Shown here: positions 9,560 through 17,896 of the stretch, one piece after another
How positions within the stretch are numbered: position 1 is the first letter of the stretch
How the letters are laid out: every line of letters starts with the position of its first letter
Origin: Nocardioides sp. JQ2195
Lineage (GTDB): Bacteria > Actinomycetota > Actinomycetes > Propionibacteriales > Nocardioidaceae
Length of the DNA: 64,000 bases
Reading direction: 5' to 3'
NCBI RefSeq assembly: GCF_012272695.1
Contig: NZ_CP050902.1
Span: 1,984,001 to 2,048,000 of the forward strand
The notes under the pieces: generated by a model
The model's input: only the letters and a program-made list of their open reading frames with translations
What the model was told of the DNA's origin: nothing
Database searches by the model: none
Program-made: the position numbers and the translations under genes

Positions 9560-10657
9560 TCAGTCCAGGGACTTCAGGCGAGCGACGGTCTCGTCGTACT
9601 CCTTCACCAGGTCGGCCATCACGTCGGCGACGGAGCGCACCTCGTTCGTGCGTCCGACTATCTGCCCGGCCGGCATCGAGATGGTCTCGGGGTCGTTCCC
9701 GGAGTTCATCCGGTTGTGGGCGTCGGCGACGAGCAGGTTCTGGAGCGGCATCGGCAGCGGGGCCGGCGCGTCCTCACCTTCCCAGGCATCGGTCCACTTC
9801 GTCCTCAGCAGCCGTGCCGGCTTGCCGGTGTAGACCCGGGTACGCACGGTGTCCCCCGACCCGGCAGCGAGCAGGGCATCGCGGATGCCGGTGCCCGCGG
9901 AGAGGTCGTACTCCTCGACGGTGAGCCACAAGGACCCGGTCCACGCCCCTTGGGCGCCCAGCGCGAGCGCTGCCGCAATCTGCCGCCCCGAGCCGATTCC
10001 ACCTGCGGCAAGGACCGGGACGTCCGGTCCGACCGCGTCGACGATCTCCGGGGTGAGCACCATCCCGGCGATCTCGCCCGTGTGGCCGCCCGCCTCGTAG
10101 CCCTGGGCGACGATGATGTCGACGCCGTTCCTCACGTGCGACAGCGCGTGCTTGGCGGCCCCGGCCAGTGCGGCAACCTTGACGCCGGCAGCGTGCGCCT
10201 GCTCGATGATGTCGACCGGCGGTGAACCGAGCGCGTTCGCGATCAGGACGGGTCGGTGGGCCAGCGCCACGTCGACGTGTGAGCGGGCGACCGAGTGCAG
10301 CCAGCCCAACACGCCTTCGCGGCCCTCTCCCTCCGGAAGTGGAGGTACGCCGAGCTGCTGCAGCGTGCGCTCCACGAAGCTGATGTGCTCGGGCGGGATC
10401 ATCGACTGGAGATCGACGGCCCTGCCCTCCGTCGGGACCTTCATCGGCATCACGACGTCGACACCGTAGGGCTTGCCGTCGGTGTTGCCGTCGAGCCAGT
10501 CGAGGGTGCGGTCGAGCTCGTCCGCGTCGTTGAAGCGGACCGCCCCGAGGACCCCGAGGCCGCCTGCCCTGGACGCGGCGGCGGCCACGTGCTCCGAGGG
10601 CGTGAACGCGAAGATCGGGTGATCGATCCCGAAGAGCTCGCACAGGTCGGTCTTCAT
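9560..10657 (-). CDS. NAD(P)H-dependent flavin oxidoreductase / nitronate monooxygenase family
   Basis: FMN-dependent TIM-barrel protein of the 2-nitropropane dioxygenase family, 365 residues. Visible features are an N-terminal HPIFAFTPSEHVAAAASRAG, the phosphate-binding GGHTGE segment and AAGGIGSGRQIAAALALGA. It is a distant paralogue of IpdC (30759-31826), which is a steroid-ring reductase in the same family, so a redox step on a steroid-CoA ester is more likely here than nitronate oxidation; this is inference. The start is 10 bp after the fadD19 stop, so it is in the fadD19 operon under the KstR box at 12317. Substrate unknown. Confidence 0.78.
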   Translation of the reverse strand: MKTDLCELFGIDHPIFAFTPSEHVAAAASRAGGLGVLGAVRFNDADELDRTLDWLDGNTDGKPYGVDVVMPMKVPTEGRAVDLQSMIPPEHISFVERTLQQLGVPPLPEGEGREGVLGWLHSVARSHVDVALAHRPVLIANALGSPPVDIIEQAHAAGVKVAALAGAAKHALSHVRNGVDIIVAQGYEAGGHTGEIAGMVLTPEIVDAVGPDVPVLAAGGIGSGRQIAAALALGAQGAWTGSLWLTVEEYDLSAGTGIRDALLAAGSGDTVRTRVYTGKPARLLRTKWTDAWEGEDAPAPLPMPLQNLLVADAHNRMNSGNDPETISMPAGQIVGRTNEVRSVADVMADLVKEYDETVARLKSLD

Positions 10658-10667
10658 GGTCTGCTCC

Positions 10668-12305
10668 TCAGGCCGGCTGCGTCGTGGCGGTGGCCAGCTT
10701 CTTGGCCCGCGGATAGTTCGCCTTGCCCGTCGCGTGCCGCGGGATCTCGTCGACGAGGGTCAACGAGCGCGGAAGCTTGTAGCCGGACAGGCTGCTGCGC
10801 AGGAACTCGCGCAGGCCCTCGAGCTCGGGTGTCGCGCCCTCACGCGGTTGGACCACCGCAGCCACCTGTTGGCCGTAGTTCTCGTCGGCGATGCCCACCA
10901 CGAGGACGTCGAAGACGTCGGGGTGTCCCTTGAGCGCGTTCTCCACCTCTTCGGGGTAGACCTTCTCCCCGCCGGTGTTGATGCAGTTGGAGCCGCGCCC
11001 GAGCAGCGTCACCCTGTTCTCCCCCTCGAGCCGGACGAAGTCACCGGGCACCGAGTAGCGAGTGCCGTCGATCTCCAGGAACGTCTGCGCCGACTTCGCC
11101 TCGTCCTTGTAGTAGCCGACCGGGACGCTCCCGGAGCGGGCCAGTCGCCCGATCCGGCCGACCTCCGTGGCCGTGTCGAGAACGGTGTTGTCCTCGTCGA
11201 GGACGACGGACTCCAGGCCGAGGGTGATCATCGCCCCTTCGCCCTTGATGTTCTCCTTGTCCTGCAGTCCCGTGCCCTGGAAGCCGGTCTCGGAGGCCCC
11301 GACGGAGTCGGTGAAGAACGTGTCCGGGAACCCAGCCATCCAGCGCTCCTTGACGGGGCGGCTGAAGATGGCGGCGCTGCTGGCCACGGCGACGAGCGAG
11401 CTGCCGTCGTACGCGCCACGCTCGTACTCCTCGATCAGCGGTCGGGCCATCGCGTCGCCGGTCATGAAGATCAGCTGGACCTTCTCCCGCTGGACCGTCT
11501 CCCAGACCTCCCGGGGGTCGAACTTGGGCGCCAGGATCGTCAGGTGGCCGGCGAAGAGGTGCATCAGCATCGCGGCCTGGGCGCCGCCGTGCATCAGTGG
11601 AGACAGGGGGAAGGTGACCATCGGCTCGCCGGCCGCGGCGGCCCGGGACTGGTCGAGCTCCTCCAACCGGGTTCCTGCCATGAAGTCGATGCCGCCGCCG
11701 AGCACCCGCCAGAAGTCCTCGTGGCGCCACATGACGCCCTTGGGGTATCCGGTCGTCCCGCCCGTGTAGACGATGTAGAGGTCGTCGTTGGACCGGGCGT
11801 CGAAGTCTCGGTCTGCACTCCGGGATGCCAGTGCGTCGCTCCAGCTGACGCCGCCGTACCCCTCGATCGCCGGCGCAGTCCCGGGATCCGCTGCTCCGGG
11901 ACCCATCGGGTCGTCCATGACCACGAACGTGCGCAGCTTCTCGTGGTTGCCGGCCACCTGGGCCACCAGGGGCGCGTAGGACCGCTCGTGGATCAGCGCG
12001 ACCAGGTCGGCGTTGTCGAAGAGGTAGTTGAGCTCGCCCTCGACGTAGCGGTAGTTGACGTTGATCGCGACGGCGCGGATCTTGAAGATCGCGAGCAGGG
12101 CCACGACGTGCTCGACGCTGTTCTTGGCGTAGACCCCGACGTGGTCGCCGGCGTCGATGCCGTGGGCCTGCAGGTGATGGGCGAGCCTGTTGGCGTCGGC
12201 CTCCAGCTCGGCATAGGCCACCTTGCGGTCTCCCACTTGGATGGCGTGGCGATCGGGAACGGCGTCGACGGCGTGCTCGAAGAGATCAGCGATGTTCAGG
12301 GCCAT
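10668..12305 (-). CDS. fadD19: Steroid-C26/27 acyl-CoA synthetase FadD19
   Basis: ATP-dependent CoA ligase that activates C26-carboxylated cholesterol side chains for beta-oxidation. The 545 residues run as an ANL-superfamily enzyme: the AMP-binding P-loop YTGGTTGYPKGV, the adenine-site SVGASETGF, the hinge LLGRGSNCINTGGEKVYPEE and the catalytic lysine Lys528 in ATGKANYPRAKK. The N-terminus ALNIADLFEHAVDAVPDR and the stretch NVNYRYVEGELNYLFDNAD are those of Mtb FadD19 (Rv3515c) as recalled. It is divergent from echA19 across a 47-bp spacer carrying a KstR box, as in Mtb. The flavin oxidoreductase follows 10 bp downstream. Confidence 0.93.
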   Translation of the reverse strand: MALNIADLFEHAVDAVPDRHAIQVGDRKVAYAELEADANRLAHHLQAHGIDAGDHVGVYAKNSVEHVVALLAIFKIRAVAINVNYRYVEGELNYLFDNADLVALIHERSYAPLVAQVAGNHEKLRTFVVMDDPMGPGAADPGTAPAIEGYGGVSWSDALASRSADRDFDARSNDDLYIVYTGGTTGYPKGVMWRHEDFWRVLGGGIDFMAGTRLEELDQSRAAAAGEPMVTFPLSPLMHGGAQAAMLMHLFAGHLTILAPKFDPREVWETVQREKVQLIFMTGDAMARPLIEEYERGAYDGSSLVAVASSAAIFSRPVKERWMAGFPDTFFTDSVGASETGFQGTGLQDKENIKGEGAMITLGLESVVLDEDNTVLDTATEVGRIGRLARSGSVPVGYYKDEAKSAQTFLEIDGTRYSVPGDFVRLEGENRVTLLGRGSNCINTGGEKVYPEEVENALKGHPDVFDVLVVGIADENYGQQVAAVVQPREGATPELEGLREFLRSSLSGYKLPRSLTLVDEIPRHATGKANYPRAKKLATATTQPA

Positions 12306-12316
12306 GCGCGAAAGAC

Positions 12317-12330
12317 TAGAACACGTTCTC
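12317..12330. promoter_or_regulatory. KstR-type operator between fadD19 and echA19
   Basis: TAGAACACGTTCTC matches TnnAACnnGTTnnA except for the last base. It sits in the 47-bp divergent spacer, 11 bp from fadD19 and 22 bp from echA19, and should control both. Confidence 0.85.
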
Positions 12331-12352
12331 GTTTCTGACTAGAGTCCTTCTC

Positions 12353-13150
12353 ATGAACTCTGAACCGCAGCCGCACTGCCTCGTCGACCAGGTCGGTCAC
12401 ACCCTGGTGGTGACCATGAACCGACCGGAGAAGCGCAACGCGCTCTCCGGGGAGATGCTCGCCCTCATGGAGCAGGCGTGGGACCGGGTGAACTCCGATG
12501 ACTCCATCCGCGTCGTGATCCTGACCGGCGCCGGCGGTGCGTTCTGCGCAGGTGCCGACCTGACCGCGATGTCCCAGTCATCCCCGTCGGACAAGTTCGA
12601 GTCCGGCGAGTTCGACCCGTCGGTGATCAAGTCCCTGCTCAAGGGCTTTCGGCTCACGAAGCCGTTGATCGCCGCAGTCGAGGGGCCGGCCATCGCCGGT
12701 GGGACCGAGATCCTGCAGGCCACCGACATCAGGGTTGCCGGGGAATCGGCGCGCTTCGGCGTCTCCGAGCCGAGGTGGGGCCTCTATCCGCTTGGCGGGT
12801 CCGCGGTCCGACTCCCCCGCCAGCTCCCCTACACCGTGGCCGCCGACCTGCTGCTGACCGGGCGCCACGTCAAGGCGCCCGAGGCCAAGGAGATCGGACT
12901 GATCGGTCACGTCGTGCCGGACGGGGAGGCCCTGGCCAAGGCCCATGAGCTCGCGGAGCTCATCTCCGCGAACGGTCCACTGGCCGTCCAAGCGGTCCTG
13001 AGGACGATCCGTGACTCGGAGGGGAAGCACGAGAACGAGTGCTGGGCCGACGACGCTGCTGTCGGAGCGGCCGTCTTCGCCTCCGCCGACGCGCAGGAGG
13101 GCCCGAGGGCCTTCGCCGAGAAGCGCACGCCGCGCTTCACCGGACGCTAG
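12353..13150 (+). CDS. echA19: Steroid enoyl-CoA hydratase EchA19
   Basis: Crotonase-fold hydratase for steroid side-chain enoyl-CoA intermediates, cytosolic, 265 residues. Crotonase signatures are [17 protein letters not shown], the oxyanion-hole segment GAFCAGADL and [18 protein letters not shown]. The C-terminus [17 protein letters not shown] matches Mtb EchA19 (Rv3516). Position is also conserved: divergent from fadD19 with a shared KstR box. ATG 12353 follows the box by 22 bp, so the leader is short. No downstream steroid gene follows directly; a DUF4242 gene comes next after 78 bp. Confidence 0.9.
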   Translation: MNSEPQPHCLVDQVGHTLVVTMNRPEKRNALSGEMLALMEQAWDRVNSDDSIRVVILTGAGGAFCAGADLTAMSQSSPSDKFESGEFDPSVIKSLLKGFRLTKPLIAAVEGPAIAGGTEILQATDIRVAGESARFGVSEPRWGLYPLGGSAVRLPRQLPYTVAADLLLTGRHVKAPEAKEIGLIGHVVPDGEALAKAHELAELISANGPLAVQAVLRTIRDSEGKHENECWADDAAVGAAVFASADAQEGPRAFAEKRTPRFTGR

Positions 13151-13228
13151 GAGACATGCCCAGTTCTGGGGATGCCGCGCCGTCGCGCTACGGCCTAGCC
13201 TGAAATGTTCCCAGGAGAGGAGGGGCCA

Positions 13229-13480
13229 GTGGCTCTCTACATGGATGTCCACAACGTCGGGACCGGGGTGACGGCCGAGGACGTGGCAAAGGCCCACGCC
13301 GCGGACCTGGCCATCCAGGACCGACACGGCGTGAACTACCAGCAGTACTGGGTCGACGAGACCAACGGCAAGATCTTCTGCCTCGTCGACGCGCCCGATG
13401 CGGAGGCGGCCAACACCGTGCACCGGGAGGCCCACGGCCTCGTCGCCGATGAGATCTACCCGGTGAGGGAGGGCACCTGA
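13229..13480 (+). CDS. DUF4242 (SCO4226-type nickel-binding) small protein
   Basis: An 83-residue protein of the DUF4242 family, which includes the nickel-binding Streptomyces protein SCO4226. The sequence DVHNVGTGVTAEDVAKAHAA, QYWVDETNGKIFCLVDAPDA and HREAHGLVADEIYPV is typical. GTG 13229 is chosen because a purine-rich GGAGAGGAGGGG ends 4 bp upstream. An in-frame ATG at 13205 would place that site inside the gene. The fold is a ferredoxin-like dimer that binds Ni at the dimer face in the studied member. Role in this organism unknown. It is followed 35 bp later by a thioredoxin-rhodanese gene. Confidence 0.75.
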   Translation: MALYMDVHNVGTGVTAEDVAKAHAADLAIQDRHGVNYQQYWVDETNGKIFCLVDAPDAEAANTVHREAHGLVADEIYPVREGT

Positions 13481-13515
13481 CCACCCCCGCTTCAGAGTCC
13501 TCGTAGGCTGGTGGC

Positions 13516-14187
13516 ATGAGCACTCGCGACCTGACCCTGGCCGACTTCGAGGAGACCGTTGGGGGCGAGGGCATCGTGCTCGTCGACTTCTGGGCCGCGT
13601 GGTGCGGTCCGTGCCGACAGTTCGCCCCGGTCTTCGACAACGCCTCCGACGCGCATCCCGACATCACCTTCGGGAAGGTCGACACCGAGGCCGAGCAGGA
13701 GCTGGCGGGGCGCGCGGGGATCTCGTCGATCCCGACGCTGATGCTCTTCCGCGACGGCATCATGCTGTTCAACCAGGCCGGTGCGCTCCCTCCGCAGGCG
13801 CTCGACGACGTGATCAAGCAGGCTCGCGACCTCGACATGGCCGACGTACGCCGTCAGCTGGCGCAGGCCCAGCAGGAGGCCGAGAACGGCGAGGTGGGTC
13901 TCGACGACTTCGCGGCCGCCCACAGCCAAGGGGCCTTCGTCCTCGATGTCCGGGAGTCCGACGAGTTCACCGCGGGCCACGTGCCCGGCGCCACCCACAT
14001 CCCGATGAACGACGTGCCCCAGCGTCTCGACGAGGTGCCCACCGACCGCGAGGTCTACGTCATCTGCCAGAGCGGAGGGCGCAGCAGGGCCGTCGTGGGC
14101 CTCCTGCGCCAGCGAGGCATCACCGCCCTGAACGTGTCCGCCGGAACGGCGGGCTGGGTGCAGCGCGGTTGGCCCGTGAACCGCTGA
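13516..14187 (+). CDS. Thioredoxin-rhodanese fusion protein
   Basis: A two-domain protein of 223 residues. Residues 1-105 form a thioredoxin domain with the active site WCGPC (Cys30, Cys33) and the cis-Pro loop SSIPTLMLF. After a short helical linker (residues 108-128) a rhodanese domain runs to the end, with FVLDVRESDEFTAGHVPGA and active-site loop CQSGGRS (Cys184). Both catalytic centres look intact. The fusion suggests a thiol-relay job: persulfide formed on Cys184 could be reduced by the thioredoxin cysteines. That is inference. No signal peptide, so probably cytosolic. Confidence 0.88.
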   Translation: MSTRDLTLADFEETVGGEGIVLVDFWAAWCGPCRQFAPVFDNASDAHPDITFGKVDTEAEQELAGRAGISSIPTLMLFRDGIMLFNQAGALPPQALDDVIKQARDLDMADVRRQLAQAQQEAENGEVGLDDFAAAHSQGAFVLDVRESDEFTAGHVPGATHIPMNDVPQRLDEVPTDREVYVICQSGGRSRAVVGLLRQRGITALNVSAGTAGWVQRGWPVNR

Positions 14188-14202
14188 CCCCAGCCCGCGC
14201 GA

Positions 14203-15759
14203 TCAGCCGGCGTAGCGGGCTCGGAGTGCCTTCTTGTCGGGCTTGCCGAGACCGGTCAACGGAATCGAGGCGACGGTCAGGACCTGCTTCGGCACGTGCA
14301 CGGAACCCTTGCGTTGCTTCACGAGTGCCTGGATCTCGCCGATCACCTCGTCGCTCAGTCCGCCGGCGTCCCGCGGCACGACGATGGCGGTGACGGCCTC
14401 ACCGAACTTCTCGTGCGGGGTCCCGATCACGGCGACCTGCGCCACCGCAGGGTGCTCGGCGACGACGTCCTCGACCTCGCGGGGGAACACGTTGAAGCCG
14501 CCGGTCACGATCATGTCCTTCGTGCGGTCCACGATGAACCAGAACCCGTCCTCGTCCTCGCGCGCGACGTCACCGGTGTGCATCCAGCCGTCGCGGAACG
14601 TGGCCGCCGTCTCGTCGGGGAGCTGCCAGTAGCCCTCCGCGGCCAGGGGGCCGGCGACGCAGATCTCCCCCGGTTCCCCGGGCGCCACCGGTGTGCCGTC
14701 CTCGCCCAGGAGTGCCGTGCGGACGAACGCGGACGGGCGACCGCACGAGCTGAGTCGAGCCGTGTCGTGCTCCTCCTTGGAGAGATACGTGATCGCCATC
14801 GGCGCCTCGGACTGACCGTAGTACTGCGCGAAGATCGGACCGAACCTGTCGATCGCCTCCTGCAGGCGCACCGGATTGATCGAGGAGGCGCCGTAGTAGA
14901 CCGTCTCCAGGGACGACAGGTCCCGGGTGCGGGAGTCCGGGTGGTCGAGCAGCGCGTAGATCATCGACGGCACCAGCATGGTCGCGGTGATCCGTCGCTC
15001 CTCGATCGTGCGCAGCACCTCGGCGGGATCGAACTTGGGGAGCACGACCAGGCATCCGCCCTTCATCACGGTCGGCACGAAGAATGCGGCGCCGGCGTGC
15101 GAGAGCGGGGTGCACATCAGGAACCGTGGGTTCCTCGGCCACTCCCACTCCGCCAGCTGGATCTGCGCCATCGTGTTCATCGAGCGTGCGGTGCCGATCA
15201 CGCCCTTGGGCTTGCCCGTGGTGCCGCCGGTGTAGGTGATCGAGACGATGTGGTCCGCTTCCAGCAACGCGGCCTCCAACGGCCCTGCGGCGTACGTCGC
15301 TGCCGTTGCGACGAGGTCGTGCCCGACGTGGCGCAGCTCCTCGGGGACGGGGCCGATGGTCAGGACACGCTCGAGTCCGGGGCACTTCTCGAGCAGGCCG
15401 ACGGCTCGCTCCTTTAAGGCCGGGTCGATGACGAGCGTGGTGATGCCGGCATCGTTGATCACGTAGGCGTGGTCGTCGAGCGAGCCCAGCGGATGGAGTG
15501 CCGTGCGCCGGAAGCCCTGGGTCTGGCCGGCGCCGAGGATGAACAGCACCTCGGGACGGTTGAGGGCCAGCAGCGCGGACGACGTGCCGCTGCCGGCGCC
15601 CAGGGCCTCGAAGGCCTGGACGTACTGACTGATCCGGGCTGACACCTCCCCACCCGTGAGGGTGACGTCGCCGAGGTACATCACCGGGTCGTCGCGGTGA
15701 GCCTTGAGGGCCGCGACCATCAGGTGGCCGTTGTGGGTGCCGGTGTGCAGGTCGCTCAT
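14203..15759 (-). CDS. FadD8-like acyl-CoA synthetase
   Basis: ANL-superfamily acyl-CoA ligase, 518 residues. It has the P-loop TYTGGTTGKPKGVIG, YYGASSINPVRLQEA, GQSEAPMAITYL, the hinge DRTKDMIVTGGFNVFPREVE and the C-terminal lysine in LTGLGKPDKKALR. The sequence resembles Mtb FadD8 (Rv0551c) rather than FadD17 or FadD19 as recalled. Start ATG 15759 overlaps the stop of the upstream oxidoreductase (ATGA), so it is the second gene of a KstR-box-driven operon. Its substrate is probably a steroid-derived or branched carboxylate, but this cannot be read directly. A longer in-frame start at 15840 would overlap the upstream gene by 85 bp and is rejected. Confidence 0.85.
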   Translation of the reverse strand: MSDLHTGTHNGHLMVAALKAHRDDPVMYLGDVTLTGGEVSARISQYVQAFEALGAGSGTSSALLALNRPEVLFILGAGQTQGFRRTALHPLGSLDDHAYVINDAGITTLVIDPALKERAVGLLEKCPGLERVLTIGPVPEELRHVGHDLVATAATYAAGPLEAALLEADHIVSITYTGGTTGKPKGVIGTARSMNTMAQIQLAEWEWPRNPRFLMCTPLSHAGAAFFVPTVMKGGCLVVLPKFDPAEVLRTIEERRITATMLVPSMIYALLDHPDSRTRDLSSLETVYYGASSINPVRLQEAIDRFGPIFAQYYGQSEAPMAITYLSKEEHDTARLSSCGRPSAFVRTALLGEDGTPVAPGEPGEICVAGPLAAEGYWQLPDETAATFRDGWMHTGDVAREDEDGFWFIVDRTKDMIVTGGFNVFPREVEDVVAEHPAVAQVAVIGTPHEKFGEAVTAIVVPRDAGGLSDEVIGEIQALVKQRKGSVHVPKQVLTVASIPLTGLGKPDKKALRARYAG

Positions 15760-16802
15760 CCGAGCACCTCCGCGACCTGGCGCACCTCGTCCGCCGTACG
15801 GCAGCTGAGCAGCAACGTGGACACGCCGGTCTCCTCCCACTGGGCCACCCGCTCCCGGACCGCGTCGGGGCTTCCCACGATGTGCATGTCGTCGACCAGG
15901 TCGTCGGGGATCAACGCGGTCGCCTCGCCCCGCTTGCCGGCCAGGAACAGCTCCTGCACGCGATCGGTGATGTCGCCGTGGCCCATCCTCTCGAAGACGC
16001 GCTTGTGGAAGTTGGCCTCCTTGGCGCCCATCCCGCCCATGTAGAGGGCAACCGACGGCTTGAGTGCCTCGAGGACGGCCTGCTTGGCGGGGCCGTCATC
16101 CTCGGTGACCTGGAGGTGGCAGGTGGCAGCGATCTCGAAGTCGTCCCGGGAGCGTCGAGCGCCCTCCCGGGCAAAGCCCTCGTCCAGCCAGGGTTGATAC
16201 ATCCCGGCCGACTGCGGCGTGTAGAAGATCGGAATCCATCCGTCCGCGATCTCGGCGGTCTGGGCCACGTTCTTCGGCCCCTCGGCGCCCAGCCAGATCG
16301 GGATGTCGGGACGCAAGGGGTGCACGATCGACTTGAGGGGCTTGCCGAGACCGACCGAGCCCGGGCCGGCGTACGGCAGCGGATGGTGGGGTCCGTCGTT
16401 CGTCACCGGGGCCTCGCGAGCCAGCACCTGGCGGATGATGTCGACCACCTCACGGGTCCTGGCGAGGGGCTTCTCGAACGGCTGGCCGTACCAGCCCTCG
16501 ACCACCTGCGGTCCGCTCACGCCCATGCCCAGCACGACGCGACCACCGGTGAGGTGGTCGAGGGTCAGGGCGTGCATCGCGATGGAGGCCGGGCTGCGTC
16601 CGGACATCTGCACGATCGAGGTGCCCAGCCGGAGCCTCGACGTCTCGCGACCCCACCAGGCCAACGGCGTGAAGGCGTCCGAACCCCATGCCTCGGCGGT
16701 GAAGAGGGCATCGAAACCCTCCGCCTCCGCGGCGGCCACCAGCTCCGCGACACCCGAGGGCGGCTGTGCGCCCCAGTAACCCAGTTGCAGGCCCAGCTTC
16801 AT
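15756..16802 (-). CDS. LLM-class F420-dependent oxidoreductase (Rv3520c-like)
   Basis: Luciferase-like TIM-barrel oxidoreductase, 348 residues, of the type that usually takes coenzyme F420 in actinobacteria. MKLGLQLGYWGAQPP, FTAEAWGSDAFTPLAWWG and VVLGMGVSGPQVVEGWYGQ follow Mtb Rv3520c as recalled, which lies in the same relative position next to Rv3521. ATG 16802 is preferred over an in-frame ATG at 16853 that would lie beyond the KstR box. The stop overlaps the start of the FadD8-like ligase (ATGA). The reaction is unknown; reduction or oxidation of a steroid-CoA intermediate is a reasonable guess. Confidence 0.85.
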   Translation of the reverse strand: MKLGLQLGYWGAQPPSGVAELVAAAEAEGFDALFTAEAWGSDAFTPLAWWGRETSRLRLGTSIVQMSGRSPASIAMHALTLDHLTGGRVVLGMGVSGPQVVEGWYGQPFEKPLARTREVVDIIRQVLAREAPVTNDGPHHPLPYAGPGSVGLGKPLKSIVHPLRPDIPIWLGAEGPKNVAQTAEIADGWIPIFYTPQSAGMYQPWLDEGFAREGARRSRDDFEIAATCHLQVTEDDGPAKQAVLEALKPSVALYMGGMGAKEANFHKRVFERMGHGDITDRVQELFLAGKRGEATALIPDDLVDDMHIVGSPDAVRERVAQWEETGVSTLLLSCRTADEVRQVAEVLG

Positions 16803-16838
16803 CTGCGACTCCTCAGTTGGAATACTTGTGCACCACAC

Positions 16839-16852
16839 TAGAACATGTTTCA
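16839..16852. promoter_or_regulatory. KstR-type operator (perfect consensus)
   Basis: TAGAACATGTTTCA satisfies every fixed position of TnnAACnnGTTnnA. It lies between the F420-type oxidoreductase (start 16802, leftward) and the DUF35 protein (start 16862, rightward), 9 bp from the latter, and should regulate both operons. Confidence 0.85.
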
Positions 16853-16861
16853 CTTTTGGTC

Positions 16862-17896
16862 ATGAGCTCCAGTGAAGCCCGGACCCTGAGTGCTCCGGTC
16901 CGTGTCAGTTTCGACTACACCCGATCCGTCGGGCCAGTGCTCGGCCGCTTCTTCGACGGGTTGCGCAAGGGCCTGTTGCTGGCGGGTCGCACCCGGGACG
17001 GGGAGGTCATCCTGCCGCCCCCGGAATTCGACCCGGCCACCCTCGAGCCGATCACCGAGGTCACCGAGGTCGGCCCGGAGGGCACCGTCCAGTCCTGGAC
17101 GTGGGTGCCCGAACCGGTCGCCGAGCAACCCTTCGATCGCCCCTTCGCCTGGGCTCTGATCCTCCTCGACGGCGCCACCGCTCCCTTCCTCCACGCGCTC
17201 GACACGCCGTACGCCGACCTGCGCGTTGGCATGCGCGTCCGTGCCCGCTGGTCCGCGGAACGCGTCGGGGCCATCACGGACATCGAGTGTTTCGAGCCGA
17301 GCGGCGCCGGAGGCGGCGACGCCGAGCATCCAACGGTGGTTGAGGAAGGCGCGCCAGCGCCTGTCTCGAAACCACAGGCGGGTCTCGAGACGGTTGCTGC
17401 GCAACCTCCTCGACCGGCGACAGGCCCCCTGATCACCCCCGTCAACCTCGACTACACCTACGCCGCCAGCCCGGAGGAGAGCACGTTCTTCCGCGGGCTC
17501 CGGGAGGGACGGATCCTCGGCCAACGCTGCCCTGCCTGCGGCAAGGTCTACGTGCCCCCTCGCGGCGCCTGTCCCGTCGACGGCGTCCCGACGACCGACG
17601 AGGTGGAGCTGGCCGGCACCGGCACGGTGACCACCTTCTGCATCGTCAACGTCCCGTTCCTGGGCCAGAAGATCAAGCCTCCCTATGTCTCGGCGTACGT
17701 GCTCCTCGACGGCGCCGACATCGCGTTCCTCCACCTGATCCTCGACGTCCCGGCCGACGAGGTGCGGATGGGGATGCGGGTCAAGGCGATCTGGCGGCCC
17801 CGCGAGGAGTGGGGCACCACGGTCGAGAACATCAGCCACTTCGCGCCGACCGGTGAGCCGGACGCCGACTTCGAGAGCTACAAGGTGCACCTGTGA
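16862..17896 (+). CDS. Tandem DUF35 OB-fold protein (Rv3521-like), thiolase partner
   Basis: A 344-residue protein built of two DUF35-like halves. The first begins at FDYTRSVGPVLGRFFDGL (residues 19-36) and the second at LDYTYAASPEESTFFRGL (near residue 197). The second half has a zinc-ribbon CPACGK ... GACPVDG. The first half has no such cysteines (GRTRDGEVILPP). DUF35 proteins bind SCP2-type thiolases, as in ChsH2-Ltp2, and two Ltp genes follow directly. The order DUF35 - ltp4 - ltp3 is that of Mtb Rv3521-Rv3523. Residues 158-185, between the halves, are encoded by two palindromic repeats (17335-17415). The stop overlaps the ltp4 start (GTGA). Confidence 0.85.
   Translation: MSSSEARTLSAPVRVSFDYTRSVGPVLGRFFDGLRKGLLLAGRTRDGEVILPPPEFDPATLEPITEVTEVGPEGTVQSWTWVPEPVAEQPFDRPFAWALILLDGATAPFLHALDTPYADLRVGMRVRARWSAERVGAITDIECFEPSGAGGGDAEHPTVVEEGAPAPVSKPQAGLETVAAQPPRPATGPLITPVNLDYTYAASPEESTFFRGLREGRILGQRCPACGKVYVPPRGACPVDGVPTTDEVELAGTGTVTTFCIVNVPFLGQKIKPPYVSAYVLLDGADIAFLHLILDVPADEVRMGMRVKAIWRPREEWGTTVENISHFAPTGEPDADFESYKVHL
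17335..17415. repeat. Two palindromic repeats inside the DUF35 gene
   Basis: The first (17335-17375) begins GGTGGTTGAGGA and ends GTCTCGAAACCAC, the same ends as the units of the 59-bp array at 41091-41443. Its core AGGCGC-GCCA-GCGCCT is a perfect hairpin. The second (17381-17415) begins GGTCTCGAGACG and ends CTCCTCGACC around GGTTGC-TGC-GCAACC. Both are read in frame as residues 158-185 of the protein. Confidence 0.8.

Noticed and set aside
9560..10657. Gene considered as ipdC
   Set aside because: The ipdC call belongs to 30759-31826, which sits in the echA20-ipdA-ipdB operon. This gene is a more distant family member.
14203..15759. Gene considered as fadD17
   Set aside because: Motifs and N-terminus resemble FadD8-type ligases; recalled FadD17 sequence differs throughout.
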